From the NCBI GenBank assembly GCA_030035585.1, contig CM057472.1, forward strand, positions 91,013,601-91,077,600: a stretch of DNA of 64,000 nt. Reading direction: 5' to 3'. The stretch comes from Dugong dugon. Lineage: Eukaryota; Chordata; Mammalia; Sirenia; Dugongidae. The notes beneath the pieces were generated by a model, which did no database searches, was not told the origin of the DNA, and saw nothing but the letters and a program-made list of their open reading frames with translations. A program made the position numbers and the translations under genes. Below, in pieces: positions 21,663 through 32,608 of the stretch. Every line of letters begins with the position of its first letter. Positions within the stretch are counted from its first letter, which is position 1.

Positions 21663-23681
21663 TCAGTAGACATTTCTCTCGTTTATTGATTGTAGATTTT
21701 TTGTTTTTTTTTTTTGTTTCATCCTTGTGGTACAGCTGGGCAGATCTAGCTGAAGAGGAGCCACTGGGACGGGTTGTTTGTGGCACTCACCACAGCCACC
21801 AGGACGGTCGGTAGTCAGTGCTGTGCAGGTTCCAGTAGGGCGTGCCTGCACAGCTTGGTGGTGTGATGTCAAGTGCACAGTGAAGGTAGGTAGGGTGCAG
21901 CGGGAAGATGGTTATGTGTGAAGCTAAGCTGGATATGGGAGAGAGGACAGAGGAGCAGGAGCAAAAAGCATACAAACATAAAAGAATGCTAGGGGAGCTT
22001 GTCATTGGAATGTACAGATGAGAGACTATGGGATGGAGGAAACCAGAAGGGGGAAGAGAAAGAAAAGGAAAGAATGAACAAATAAAAATCAGAAAAGTTA
22101 AAGAACTGCAAAGTTCCCAGGGATCCCACCGATGCAGCTATGAGGTCTGGGGGAGTCGGTCTCAGTTTTCACAGCACAGCCTGGCCAGAAGGTACAGAGG
22201 CATACATCGCCTGGTATTCAGGGATCAGAAAGAGAAGGAAGAGATTGAGAAACGAGAAATTAAGCAATGAAGAAAGACAAAAGGGAAAAAGAGGGAAAAG
22301 ATGACAAACCTAATCAAAAAAGAAGAAAAATAAAATTAAAAAAAAAAAAAAAAAAAAAGCAACACCAGCAGTCAGTGCCAACAAATGGGACCCAGAGAGC
22401 CCTCACTCAGGGGCACGAATTCCAAGCAGCCGGCAGTCTCGGGGTTAAGATACCGTGGCCACGGGAAGCAGAGGGGCCAACGAACAAAGGCCCCGGGATC
22501 TCGCCAGCATGGCAGCCTAGACCTGGAATCTGCCACATGCCCGAACGCAGTCCCACAGCCCCGCCAGAGAGAGCAAAGATGGCGCTTGGAACCAGGCACC
22601 CGAGCAAAAGGAGGGGGAAGCAGCGAGAGCCAAGTGAGAAACCAGAAGAAGCAGAAAATGCCACACCAACAGCCAACAAATGGGACCCAGAGAGCCCCCA
22701 CTCATGGGCGCAAATTCCAAGCAGCCGGCAGTCTCGGGGTTAAGAGACCGTGGCCATGGGAAGTAGATGGGCGAATGAACAAAAGCCCTGGGATCTCACC
22801 AGCGCTGCAGCCCAGACCTGGAAGCAGCCACACGCCCGAACGCAGCCCCACAGCCCCGCCAGAGAGAGCAAAGACGGCGCTCGGAACCAGGCACCCGAGC
22901 AAAAGGAGGGGGAGGTAGCGAGAGGCAAGCGAGAAACCAGAAGAAGCAGAAAATGCCACACCAACAGCCAACAAATGGAATCCAGATAGCCCCCACTCAG
23001 GGGCGCGAATTCCAAGCAGCCGGCAGTCTCGGGGTTAAGAGACCGTGGCCACGGGAAGTAGAGGGGCAAACGAACAAAGGCCCCGGGATCTCACCAGCGC
23101 AGCATCCCAGACCTGGAAGCAGCCACATGCCCGAACGCAGCCCCACAGCCCCGCAGGAGAGAGCAAAGACGGCGCTCGGAACCAGGCACCCGAGCAAAAG
23201 GAGGGGAAGGCGGCAGAAAAAGCTTGCCAGCAGCCAGCAAATGGCTCTCAGAAAGCCGCCAGCCCGGGCGCCTGGAATCCAAGCACCAGCGCCCCCAGCC
23301 CAGGGACCCTGGCCGCGGAAAGCAGGGGAGCCCCAGCCGAGGTGGAGAGGGGTGGGGGGTGGGAAAGCGCGCACCGCAGTTTACCGGTCGTTCTGTCTCC
23401 CACTGGACGCTCTGCGAGGCTGCTCTCCCGTTCGCTGGTCTCCGATAGGAATCCAAGATGGTGGATCCGCGCTGCGTTAGCTGGTAAGGAATCTCTGCGT
23501 GAGTCTCTCCTCGCTCTCCGTTCTCTTTTAGTATTCTCACTCCGTCTGGTGTTTGGCTGAGTTCTTTATCTCTTTATTCGGTGTTCTAGTGTTTCAGGAT
23601 TGTTGATTCTCTGTTAGGCTTAGTTTTTCCGATCTTTACTGTGGAGGGACTGCATGGTGCTTCTGCCTAGAGCGCCATCTT
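21663..23681 (-). promoter_or_regulatory. L1 5' UTR / internal promoter region
   Basis: About 2 kb between the L1 start and ORF1. The outer 1.3 kb is GC- and CpG-rich; the inner part (about 22020-22370) is purine-rich on the plus strand, including an A-run at 22338-22358. The first bases of the element (minus strand 'gaagatggcgctctagg') contain AAGATGGCG, like the YY1-type site at the start of human L1. Promoter activity is inferred from position and family, not shown. Confidence 0.75.
22378..23335 (-). repeat. tandem monomers of the L1 5' UTR
   Basis: The phrase 'ccaacaaatgg' and all that follows repeat with spacing 295, 295 and 266 bp: units about 22378-22672, 22673-22967 and 22968-23233, then a diverged partial unit to about 23335. 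Each full unit contains 'aattccaagcagccggcag', 'tctcggggttaagataccgt' (or a variant), 'cccgaacgcag' and 'gagcaaaga(t/c)ggcgct'. The third unit lacks about 29 bp near its right end. Confidence 0.93.
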
Positions 23682-23776
23682 CTTTATTTTATTTTTTACC
23701 AACTAGTAAACCACAAAAGCTTAGAGATTATGTATCTATTTGTTTATTTCTTTCACAAAGCCCAGCAGAAAAAGCC

Positions 23777-23796
23777 TATATATATATATATATTAT
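23777..23796. repeat. (TA)n
   Basis: Short TA dinucleotide run. Confidence 0.9.
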
Positions 23797-23899
23797 AATG
23801 AAAAAGTGCTGAATGATTGGTTGACTGGAGGTTCATAAATACGTCTGAGCTTGCATCCCAAAGCATATTCTAAAGACACTTATGAATGGTGCTGCAGGT

Positions 23900-24000
23900 G
23901 CTGCATTTATTGAACAAATATTAACTGACATCCCTACTATGTGCCATACCTAGTACTATGGACTGCAGGTGCAATGGAGAATGATGTAGTCGGAGAACTT
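23900..24000 (-). mobile_element. L2 3' end relic
   Basis: 'tgcatttattgaacaaatat' and 'tactatgtgccatacctagt' are the reverse complement of the L2 tail. Confidence 0.6.
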
Positions 24001-24029
24001 ACCATGGCAGCACTTAGATAATGACATGG

Positions 24030-24258
24030 TGATGATGAGAGTTCCGACTTTGGAGTCCAGCATATGTGGAGCGCTGGTTTGAAGACTGGTTTCGTATAAC
24101 ACTGCCAAACCTACATAACTTTCAAAGCCTCAGTATTCTCATCTATAAACATGGATATTAATACGTCATAGTTGTTTGTGAGCATTAAATGAAATAAGTC
24201 AAATATATCAGTTAGCACAGCACTCGGTACATAACAAGGGCTCAATAAATGTTCACTA
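24030..24258 (+). mobile_element. MIR SINE
   Basis: Well-preserved order: 'gactttggagtccagcatat', 'aaagcctcagtattctcatc', 'gttgtttgtgagcattaaat', 'cggtacataacaagggctca', 'ataaatgtt'. Confidence 0.85.
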
Positions 24259-25544
24259 CTATGGTTGTTATAGTGAACTGCATGGGCAGAAGAAGGAGCA
24301 TAAGTGGGAATTATTAATGCTGACATAGTAACCCTGGTCTCAGAGTTGGAAGATTCCAAGAATCCAACAAGCTATTTGGAAGAGGACTTATACCAAGAGA
24401 AGGAGCAAGCAGAAAAGCTTGGCCTTGTAAGCAAACCTCAGTTCCCAGAAGAGAGAGTCAGGATTGAGTACTGCATGGTGTTTGTCACTTGGATTCACCT
24501 CTCAGCCCAAATTTCATGGCCTCATCTGAATCCTAAGGTCTTTGTGTGTTTTGGGGGTGGGGTATGGAGTAGGGAAGATGGTACAGAACCTTTATTGCCT
24601 CTCTCACAGAATGAAACTCAAAGAAGGGAGAGAGACAGTCTTCTTGTCTCTGTCATAACACACTTTCCATTTTGGGCACTTTAGGACTACATTGTAGGGA
24701 GAGTATGGAATGCAGTAAATTGCAGAGGCTGCTGTGTGTCTGGTGAAAATTCTAGTGGACGTGTCAGAAGTGCTTGGGAGAAGCAGCAATGGTCATGTTC
24801 CGATTACAAAAAAGTGCTCAGCTGAAGAAGAGAGAAAGGAGGAGAAGAGGGAATAAAAATCTGTCACAGTATGGTGAATGTAGCAGACTGGTCCATAAAT
24901 GCAGACCAGCCCCCAGGGATGCATGGAAACATCCGGGGAAGGAATTAGCAGAGGACTGGGGTCAGGGCCTCTTAGATTCCTGGTAGCCTGAAATACATTT
25001 TTTTTTTTTTAAATTCCAAAATAGTTTCAAAAGTTTTGGAATACAAATTAAACTTTTAGCATACTAATAATAATGCAAAATACTTCTGGTGTCTACAAGC
25101 TACAATGTTTATAAAAAGCAATACTACACAATTCTCAAAGATAATGGGGCCCAGTATTGGAATACAGTTTTAATGTTTAGTGATACACATCCTTTTATTT
25201 CAATCAGTGACTTTCTGTCAGTGTCTGTGCTTGATTGCCATATAACTTCATTTGAAGATAATATCAAGGGTCCAACTGGAAGCTTTTATGTATGCGGAAC
25301 ACACACTAAGTGGTCTCCCTCCCATTGTCTACCCTCTGCTTCCCCTGTGCCAGGAATGGGCTCTGATTGTGGTGCAGCAACAGATAATGGGGTAAAGCTT
25401 TGCCACAGATGCAGTATTACCTGTGACCATGAGGTTTACCCACAGTCCGGGTCGGTCTGTGCAATCTCACGTCACACATGTGGAAGCCTGTAATATAGTA
25501 AGTGTTTAATAGCTGTACTCCCTTGACTCCCGTTTTCTTCTCAG
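24259..25544. other. no recognised feature
   Basis: Open frames of 126 codons (24304-24684) and 134 codons (25089-25493) occur on the plus strand but show no domain, conserved motif, signal peptide or splice structure I can identify. A T-run lies at about 25000. Confidence 0.4.
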
Positions 25545-26735
25545 CTCAGCATTGGTTTCTCTCCCCATCACTCTTCTAAAACTCTTTTCATTAATGTTAT
25601 GGGTGACCTACTAAATTGGCAAACCAATGACATATACTACTTCATCATTTTAGTCTACTTTTTGACCCTTTCCTTCAGCTTCCTGGTTGCCCTTCTATAT
25701 TTAAAACCACTGGTCTTTCTCTTTAATTTGTCCTACTTCCTCCTCTGCCCTCTCATTACAGGCCTGCGTTCCCCCAAAATCACACTGGGTCCTATACTGT
25801 TCCAAGTCTCTGTTATTTCCCCAAGGTCCATCATTTACACCAATGGTTACAACTCCTTTACATATGACTTACAAACCCACATTACATCTCCAAACCCAAA
25901 TTTTCTCCTGAGTCCCATATTTACATATCCAATTATCCTTGCTTACTAGGTGATTTTACTGGTGTATCACATACTCAACAAATATTTGGCATAAAAACAA
26001 AACAAAAAAACTGATATCCTTGTATTTTCATTCTCCCTTAACATGCTCTTTTTGCTTATTCTGAGTTAATAACATGCTATTCACACACGGAAGCATTTTT
26101 GAATCTGCTCTCACTCTCGTCAGAAAGTTACAATCATAGTGACTGACTGTATTTCACAATGTCTTTTAAATGTGGCATTCTAATTGCTATTTGCTAAATT
26201 CTGAAAACAGACTTCTGTTTGGCTCTGCCCAACACCCACCCTGCCGTCACCAGATTTATCTTCTAATAAATAGATATAAGCATGTAACTTTCCAGTTTCA
26301 AAACCCACTGTTGACTCTCAGTTGACTTTAGAATTATATCCCAACTCCTTACAAGGTTGTATAAGATACTATAACTAGAGGAACTGAATGCCATGGTCCT
26401 TACATGGGGATATAAATAGGACCTTAGGATACTGTTCCCTCTAGGTATTGTGCCCTTATCACTTTTATTCATCTAAGAAAACTTCCAATTGTTCTTTAAT
26501 AGACAAATCAATTGCCAAATTTGAATGAAAACTTTCTAGAATCTCCTAGGAAGAGTTATTTTATCTCTTTATTCTCCCACACAAATTTTTTATAACATCA
26601 CTTTAAACTTCCCAGAATATAGTTTGTTGATTTGCATTTCTGAATCTCTTTAGCCTGAGAAGAGTCCAGTGCCTGGTAAATTGAAGGGGCTCAGGATGCA
26701 GTTGAATAGACGGATGAATGAAGGAAAAATAGTGA
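25545..26735 (+). mobile_element. L2 LINE relic (ORF end plus 3' UTR)
   Basis: Sense-strand L2 landmarks in order: 'gggtgacctactaaattggc', 'ttttagtctactttttgacc', 'cttcagcttcctggttgccc' (about 25590-25690), 'cccaactccttacaaggttg' (about 26340), and the 3' end 'agtccagtgcctggtaaatt...atgaatgaaggaa' (to 26730). Frames are decayed throughout. Confidence 0.65.
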
Positions 26736-26784
26736 AATGCAGGGGCTGGTAGTAATAATTTGCTACTCCTATGCCAGTTTGAAG

Positions 26785-26884
26785 GAGCCCTGGTGGCACA
26801 GTGTTTAAAGCACTTGGCTGCTAATCAAAAAGTCAGTGGTTCAAACCCGCCAGTCGCTCCCTGGGAGAAAGATGTGACAGTCTG
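26785..26884 (+). mobile_element. AfroSINE-type SINE, left part (split by LTR)
   Basis: Head 'gagccctggtggcacagtg' and 'agtcagtggttcaaacccgc', then 'gatgtgacagtctg', where a 507-bp LTR interrupts it. The SINE resumes at 27392. Confidence 0.93.
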
Positions 26885-27391
26885 GGTCATGGTTTGAATT
26901 ATGTCCCCCCAAAAATGTGTATATCAATTTGGCTGGGCCATGATTCCCAGAATTCTGTGGTTGGACTCCATTTTGTGATTGTAATTTTATGTTAAATAGG
27001 ATTAGGGTGGGATCGTAACACCACCTTTACCCAGGTCACATCCCTGATCCAATGTAAAGGGAGTTTCCCTGGGGTGTGGCCTGCACCACCTTTTATCTCT
27101 CAAGAGATAAAGGGAAGAGATAAGGAAAGCAAGCAGAGAGTTGGGGACCTCATACCATCAAGAAAGCAGTTCTAGGAGCAGAGTGCGTCCTTTGGACCAG
27201 GGTCGCTGCGCAGAGAAGCTCCTAGTCCAGGGAACACTGAAGAGAAGAAGGCCGACAGAGAGAAAAAGCCTTCCCCTGGAGCCGATGCCCTGAATTTGGA
27301 CTTTTAGCCTACTTTACTGTGAGGAAATAAACTTAGTTAAAACCATCCACTTGTGGTATTTCTGTTATAACAGCACTAGATGACTAAGACA
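26885..27391 (+). mobile_element. solo LTR inserted in a SINE
   Basis: Starts 'ggtcatggtttgaatt' (expected TG appears as GG) and ends 'ctagatgactaagaca'. Target duplication gtctg at 26880-26884 and 27392-27396; removing the LTR rejoins the SINE text 'cagtctgcttcc' exactly. Same family as 45772-46294: both share 'gtcctttgga', 'gcgcagagaagctcc' and 'gagc(c/t)gatgccctgaatt'. 'aaataaac' near the 3' end fits an LTR polyadenylation signal. No internal viral genes are present. Confidence 0.9.
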
Positions 27392-27563
27392 GTCTGCTTC
27401 CATAAAGATCCCAAAACTCAGTCCCCTCAAGTCTATTCCGACGCATATCAACCTTACAGATTATAGCCTTAGAAACCTTATGGCTCAGTTCTACTCTGTC
27501 CTATAGAGTCACTATGGGTCGGAATCAACTCGACGGTGGCAGTGGGTTTCGTTTTTTTTGTTA
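27392..27563 (+). mobile_element. AfroSINE-type SINE, right part
   Basis: Continues 'gtctgcttccataaagat', 'cagttctactctgtcctata', 'ctatgggtcggaatcaactc' and a T-rich tail. Confidence 0.93.
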
Positions 27564-28499
27564 AGCCAGTTTGATAGACTGATGAACTTGGTAAGTGACA
27601 CCCCCTAAATTTAGTTTATTCTGACAGAAAATGTAAAAAACAAGAATGTCTAAGGAAACAGCACTCTCCTTTGCAGGGAAAGAGTTAAAGAACTCTTGCC
27701 TGAGAGATGGCATTTCTCAGGGAGTCAACATAGGGTAGTTAATTTACATAAAGAAGTGAAGTGTGCCCAATCAGGCAGTCAAGGATGGTTTAGTTAATAC
27801 CCTCAGAGTTTAGGCTCAGTACCCATTGAGGTCCTCCATCCCCTTTGGCCAGTAGACTTCTGCTTATCTTCATGACATTCCTGATTTAGTTAAAATGTAA
27901 AAAACAAACAAACAAAAAAAACCCTCCCTCCCAAACCTATTAATTTAGTAATCACTTCACTATGCCTTCCATTTATGATAACAAACTAAGGCAGTTGATC
28001 TGAACTATACATTGTCATCTCTTGGTGATTTTCTTGTTTGTCCTCCAAAGACAATAGGCTATTAAAAAGAGAAGCATTCCTGTGTACATACAGGCATACT
28101 AGGCTAACTAGGTTTTTGTGGGTAGATGACAAATGATTGTAAACAAAGGCAGTTTCGTCCACTATAACCTTGACCCATGAAGGCCAAGAAATGTATTGTT
28201 CATTTAAATGAAATTCATTTGGCTGTCATATTAGTTATGCTTGAAAGTTTTATATCCAGCAGAGATTTTCAGGGACATGCTGTTCCTGGAACAGTGAGCA
28301 AGCTAATGCAGACAGATATTAGAACTACAGAACAAACTTTAACCAGCATAGAAAGTCAGTGCAGTAAAGGGGGTGGGTGGAAGAGGGAATGAGGGAAAGA
28401 GAGAAGAAAAAGAGAAAGAGAAGAGAGAGAGAGTTACAGAGAGAGTTTTCATACTGACTATTATTTAGAATAGTTTTAGGATATCGGTTCCTGTGGAAG
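27564..28499. other. no gene recognised; purine tract
   Basis: Unique-looking sequence with a GA-rich tract at about 28384-28446 (gagaagaaaaagagaaagag and similar). Confidence 0.5.
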
Positions 28500-29100
28500 A
28501 TTGCATAATTTTTGCCAAATACCCATTCCTTCTTCTATAAAAGGATTAACATCCACATCCTGTCAAGAACTGTGAAGGATCTGAGATTTCACCTTGCTTA
28601 CAAGCTAACAATTTAGCCTGTCACAATTTTATGGATTCTGGCAGAAGATACAAGATTCTTGGGTCAGAAACAGAGGACTTTATTACTCATAGCACATCAG
28701 ACAGTGTGAGATTCATATTTGCACCAGTTTTTCTCCCTCACCACAATGGACTCCCAAAGGGGTGACACTAAGGTAAACTGGGTCAAAGCTTCACACACAG
28801 TGGGTTCATGTCTCATCTGAGGGGTCCAGAGCTCAGAGAACCCTCAATCTTATAAGGGGCTGCTAGCAAACCTTCCCAACCTTTGCCCTAAAGTGAGACA
28901 TTATCTTTATTATCCTGGAAAGCAAACAAATTTCTGTATCCTGGAGTGGGACACTATATCTTCAAAGGCTGTTTGCTATACAAATGCCCTTGAAAAGACA
29001 GTTCTTACCTACATAATTGTTTTCACAATTATTTTTTCCCAACCCTTGGAAGATCCAGAAGTTCAAAATTATGAAACTTTGCTTAAGCAATAAAGTTTTA
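28500..29100 (-). mobile_element. possible ancient ERV LTR, antisense
   Basis: 'gaggactttattactcatag', 'cccaaaggggtgacactaag', 'aatcttataaggggctgcta' and 'gagtgggacactata' resemble a mammalian ERVL/ERV1 LTR in antisense, including an antisense 'tttatt' polyadenylation block. I cannot name the family or see both ends. Confidence 0.3.
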
Positions 29101-29340
29101 GTGCACACTAATTAAAGATAATACTAATGCATATCGTGAGATGCCTTCCAGTTTACAAAATAATTCCCTGTGCATTACTGTACTCAATCATGCATGAGGT
29201 CAATGGTAGTAAAGCTAAATTAATTCCAGGTTTGTAGGTAATAATCCATGTTGGTGGGAAGGAGGTCTACAAGTATTTTGACAATCATATATAGTAAGGT
29301 GGTATGGCTGGCAATGGAAGTTGTGGGAGTTGCAATAAAT

Positions 29341-29361
29341 TGTGTGTGTGTGTGTGTGTTG
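29341..29361 (+). repeat. (GT)n microsatellite
   Basis: About ten GT units. Confidence 0.95.
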
Positions 29362-29734
29362 GTGTTCCTTACCTAAGTCATTGTAAAACAAATGTTATAA
29401 ATTATCCACATGCATGCACTGTTGACTTTCTGGTGTGTCCTTAATCAGCATTATTAAAAAAGCATCACAATAGGATGTGGCTGTAACTTAGAAATTAAAA
29501 ATAGAGGTGCTGGACTTAGAAACCCAATTATCAAACAAATATAAGATTAAAAAATACTAAAATCCTTTACACATAAATGAAATACCAGAGACAACTTCTC
29601 CAAGCTGAGGCATTTTATACAGACGCGACTAAGCACCTCAGTTATTGTTGAGATTCTCCCTCCCCTTCTGTTGCAATAGAATCAAAATCAAACCTGGATC
29701 AAAGATAGAAAGGCCCGAAAGAATATGCAGCCCA

Positions 29735-29880
29735 GTGAATCTCAAACTTTAGTGTATGTCCATTGGAATCATCTGGAAGCCTATTAAAAATACAGAGGCC
29801 ACTGTCCTCATTGTTCAAGGGTCTGGTTTTTTTAGATCTGTTAATTCTGACGCAAACCAAAGTTCTAAGAACCTTTATTC
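29735..29880 (+). mobile_element. MER5-like hAT relic
   Basis: 'gaatctcaaactttagtgta', 'attggaatcatctggaagc' and 'tattaaaaatacagaggcc' match the left half of MER5A-type hAT-Charlie elements. Confidence 0.65.
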
Positions 29881-29899
29881 CAATATTAGTGTTTAGAAG

Positions 29900-30050
29900 A
29901 CATTGTATGAAGTCTCTAGTTGTTATTCTTTCATATCCATTTCCATTACTACCATCCTTATCTCAACTCTTGTTACCTCAGGAGCTAGAACAGTACCTAG
30001 CAATAGGAGATACTGAATAAAGGTTTATTAAATGAATGGATGTTTACCTT
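29900..30050 (+). mobile_element. L2 3' end relic
   Basis: 'ctagaacagtacctagcaat', then 'ataaaggtttattaaatgaa' and 'tggatg': the sense L2 tail. Confidence 0.6.
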
Positions 30051-30059
30051 TTGTTCTGA

Positions 30060-30232
30060 AGTAGCTAGTACATTGGTTAAGTGGTCAATGGTGTGAACCG
30101 AGCAGCCGCCTGGGAGAGAGAAGTGGCAGTATGCTTCCATGAAGATTACAGCCTTGGAAACACTATGGGGCAGTTCTACTCTGTCCTATAGGGTTGTTAT
30201 GAGTCCGAATAAACTCAACAGCAACAGGTATA
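30060..30232 (+). mobile_element. AfroSINE-type SINE, diverged head
   Basis: 'gagagaagtggcagtatgct', 'cagttctactctgtcctata' and 'gggttgttatgagtccgaat' are clear; the head is degraded. Confidence 0.88.
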
Positions 30233-30504
30233 ATTATTTCACCTCCAAACCAATCTGTGCTTTGCTGTTGATTAATATTGCTATTAAAAGAAAAAAAAAA
30301 TAAGTGAAGAAGGCATTATTTATCCATTTGACCATCCATTATTTATTATAAAGGCTTTATTGATCCAGTTGAGAAACAGACAAGGAGAGAGGTGAGTGAT
30401 CTTCATTTCTTTCATGGTGTATAGTGTATAGTGAAAGAGTTATTACTTGAATTAAGAAATGGCATGTTCATGAAGACATAATTCATGGACCCTTTCTATA
30501 ATTT

Positions 30505-30647
30505 GGAGCCCTGGTGGTGCAGTGGTTACCATCTCAGGCTGTTAATCAAAAGGTTGGCAGTTCGAATCCACCAGCCTCTCCCTGGAAAACCTATGGGGCA
30601 GTTCTACTCTGTCCTATAGGGTTGCTATGAGTTGGGTTTTGGCTTGG
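30505..30647 (+). mobile_element. AfroSINE-type SINE with perfect target duplication
   Basis: 'gagccctggtggtgcagtgg' carries the A-box; 'ggcagttcgaatccaccagc' carries a good B-box (GTTCGAATCC). Flanked by ttctataattt at 30494-30504 and 30648-30658. The tail is shortened right after 'ctatgagtt', with 'ggttttggcttgg'. Confidence 0.95.
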
Positions 30648-30727
30648 TTCTATAATTTAGGTAAGTCAGAACTAGTGTGCATCAAGAAATTTACTATGAC
30701 AAGAAATATGATATGACAGAGGACATA

Positions 30728-30985
30728 GAAGGTAGTATATTGTAGTGATAAAACAGGCAGAGTTTAGAGCTAGACTCATATGTCTAAATCCTGCTTCTAC
30801 CGTGTACTACCTTTGTGACTTCAGGATCTTTCTGAATCTCTCTAAACCACATTTTTTCTTATTCATAAAATGATGATGATAACGGTATTTTCTCTTGGGG
30901 CTATTATCAGGATTGAATGAAGATTAAGGGTAAAAGCATAGAACATCATCTGGCCAATAGTAAACAGTCAATAAATTTTACTTAA
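30728..30985 (+). mobile_element. MIR SINE
   Basis: 'gagtttagagctagactcat', 'aaatcctgcttctaccgtgt', 'tttctgaatctctctaaacc', 'gattgaatgaagattaaggg' and 'tcaataaattttac' follow the MIR order. Confidence 0.75.
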
Positions 30986-31820
30986 TCATTACTAATCTTA
31001 CCGTTATCATCATCATCATCATTAACATGGGGATATATTACAAGATCAGGCTTTGCCAAGTTCAGAATCAAGGAGGGACATGGTGTTTATTTATAAGTCT
31101 GTGAGCTCTTAAACGAGGTTATGATTTTAACTCAAAATAAGAAAAAAACGTACTATCAGGTATACAAGACAAAAAAAATATGGAAGCAAATTCAAGTTGC
31201 TTAGAAATATTTGAACAAACATTTTCCTTTATGCTAAGGTAGGCTGTAATATGTCTGGACTTGACTCTTGTTCAAGATCGTCTTAAAGGTATGATGGAAT
31301 GCCTGAAAGTAATTGTTCATAAATCATCCATTTCAATACGTTTTTAAAGTACACAAGTAGGATCACTGGGTATGCAGGATCTGAGATTCCTTGAGTTGGA
31401 AATGAGAATACTTTTTTTTTTGCATATGAGCATAATTTCATACAATGAGAAATAAAGTTTAAGAAAAATGTTGTATCCGTAAGCTGAATGATAGCCTTGC
31501 AGCAACTTGAGTTGTTTTTCATGCCCTTCCCTGTCATTGTGAGCCATTCCATTGACTCAAATATACAAAAGAAGAAGCATCAGTAGAATTGTAAACTAGT
31601 TTATTGAGGCTGTAAGTAGGCATTGCCACTGTCCATAAAACTTCATTGACATTAGAAGGATCTCACCATTTACCTAGTGCATCACATGACTACCCAGGTG
31701 AGGTCTTGGTAGCTGTATGGTCAGGCACTGTCAGAGAGATTCAGGGCTCAGAAAAAGAAATATCCTTCTCTTGTCAAATGACTCATCTCATTCACTGTCT
31801 ATATAGACTATTGACGAAAC
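30986..31820. other. no recognised feature
   Basis: Unique-looking; a (CAT)n stretch near 31007-31021 and an 89-codon minus frame without features. Confidence 0.5.
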
Positions 31821-31930
31821 CAAACTAAACTTGTTGCCGTGGAGTTGATTCAGACTTATAGTGACCCTGTAGGACAGAGTAGAACTGCCCCATAGGGTTT
31901 CCGAGGGGCGGATGGTGGGTTCGAACTGAA
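31821..31930 (-). mobile_element. AfroSINE-type SINE, head missing
   Basis: 'accaaactaaacttgttgcc', 'gtaggacagagtagaactgc' and 'gggttcgaactg' are followed by unrelated sequence, so the tRNA-like head is lost. Confidence 0.88.
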
Positions 31931-32024
31931 AAGGATGTCAAAAGATTTTAGCCAGTCTTATTAACAGTAACAAATTTGAACAGCATGTTCCTTTGGAACT
32001 ATATACATATTCTACATAAATATA

Positions 32025-32395
32025 ATAATAATAGCAAGTATTTATCAACAGTGCTTACTATGTGCTAAGGAATATGGTAGGTTCTTTATATGAATTACTT
32101 CATCTATTCGTTATGCCTGTATATGAAGTAGAAAGTATTAATATCACCCTTTTACAGATTGGGGCCCTGGTGGTGCAGTGGTTAAGCATTTGGCTGCTAA
32201 TCAAGAGGCTGGCAGTTCGAATCCACTAGTTGCTCCTTGGAAAGCCTACAGGGCAGTTCAGCTCTGGCCTATAGGGTTTTATAGGTTAGGAAATTAAGGA
32301 ATTTACTCAAGATCATTCAGTAAGAAACTGTCACAGTTTGAACACAGGTAGTTTGTCCCAGAGCCCTAGTTCTTAAATATTAACTCTACATAGTA
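32025..32395 (-). mobile_element. MIR SINE interrupted by an AfroSINE
   Basis: Antisense MIR: 'gtatttatcaacagtgctta', 'tactatgtgctaaggaatat', 'cacccttttacagatt', then after the insert 'ggttaggaaattaaggaatt' and 'gatcattcagtaagaaactg'. Confidence 0.85.
32161..32282 (+). mobile_element. AfroSINE-type SINE inside MIR, 3'-truncated
   Basis: 'ggggccctggtggtgcagtg' and 'ggcagttcgaatccactagt', ending at 'ctatagggtttt' without the RTE-like tail. Possible degenerate duplication 'tttacagatt' / 'tttataggtt'. Confidence 0.9.
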
Positions 32396-32608
32396 TTTTC
32401 ATTCATATTAAAGGTATGCTATTGACCAGGAACCAATAATTTTTGGTGTTACTTCTTCATTTCACTCATGAAAAAAAAAAATTGGTCAAAAAATTTCTTA
32501 TAACATTATGTTTGGAAGAATAGGTTCTGTTATTCTGTGATAACAAATAAATCTCCAAATCTTAGTGGCTTAAAAGAGAAATGATTTATTTCACATTCTA
32601 GTCAGCTG

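Larger units (their letters stand above)
15009..23697 (-). mobile_element. near full-length LINE-1, inactivated
   Basis: A minus-strand L1 of about 8.6 kb with every section in order: 5' start 'aagatggcgctctaggcag' (minus strand, near 23681), GC-rich 5' UTR with tandem monomers, ORF1 (20612-21662), long spacer, ORF2 (about 16370-20194), 3' UTR and a short poly-A (T-run 15022-15029 on plus). The low-complexity string tttattttatttt occurs at both borders (about 15009-15021 and 23684-23696) and is a plausible, though AT-rich and hence weak, target duplication. CpGs remain abundant in the 5' UTR, suggesting moderate age, yet both ORFs are broken. The strand-opposite frames in this interval are shadows. 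Confidence 0.95.

Noticed and set aside
22338-22358. Poly-A tail of a plus-strand retrocopy inside the L1 5' UTR
   Set aside because: No target duplication or recognisable inserted gene upstream; may simply be part of the L1 leader.
22267-23560. Overlapping frames up to 177 codons on both strands, internally repetitive
   Set aside because: Produced by the GC-rich 5' UTR monomers of L1; the repeats in the peptide match the 295-bp DNA unit.
24304-24684. 126-codon frame with an Asp/Glu-rich start
   Set aside because: Begins just past a MIR element and lacks any domain, splice signal or start context I can support.
25089-25493. 134-codon Cys-containing frame
   Set aside because: No regular Cys spacing, no signal peptide, no homologue recalled; consistent with chance.
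30506-30580. tRNA-like A- and B-box sequence
   Set aside because: It is the tRNA-derived head of a SINE; no cloverleaf or 3' half is present, so it is not a tRNA gene. The same applies to other SINE heads.
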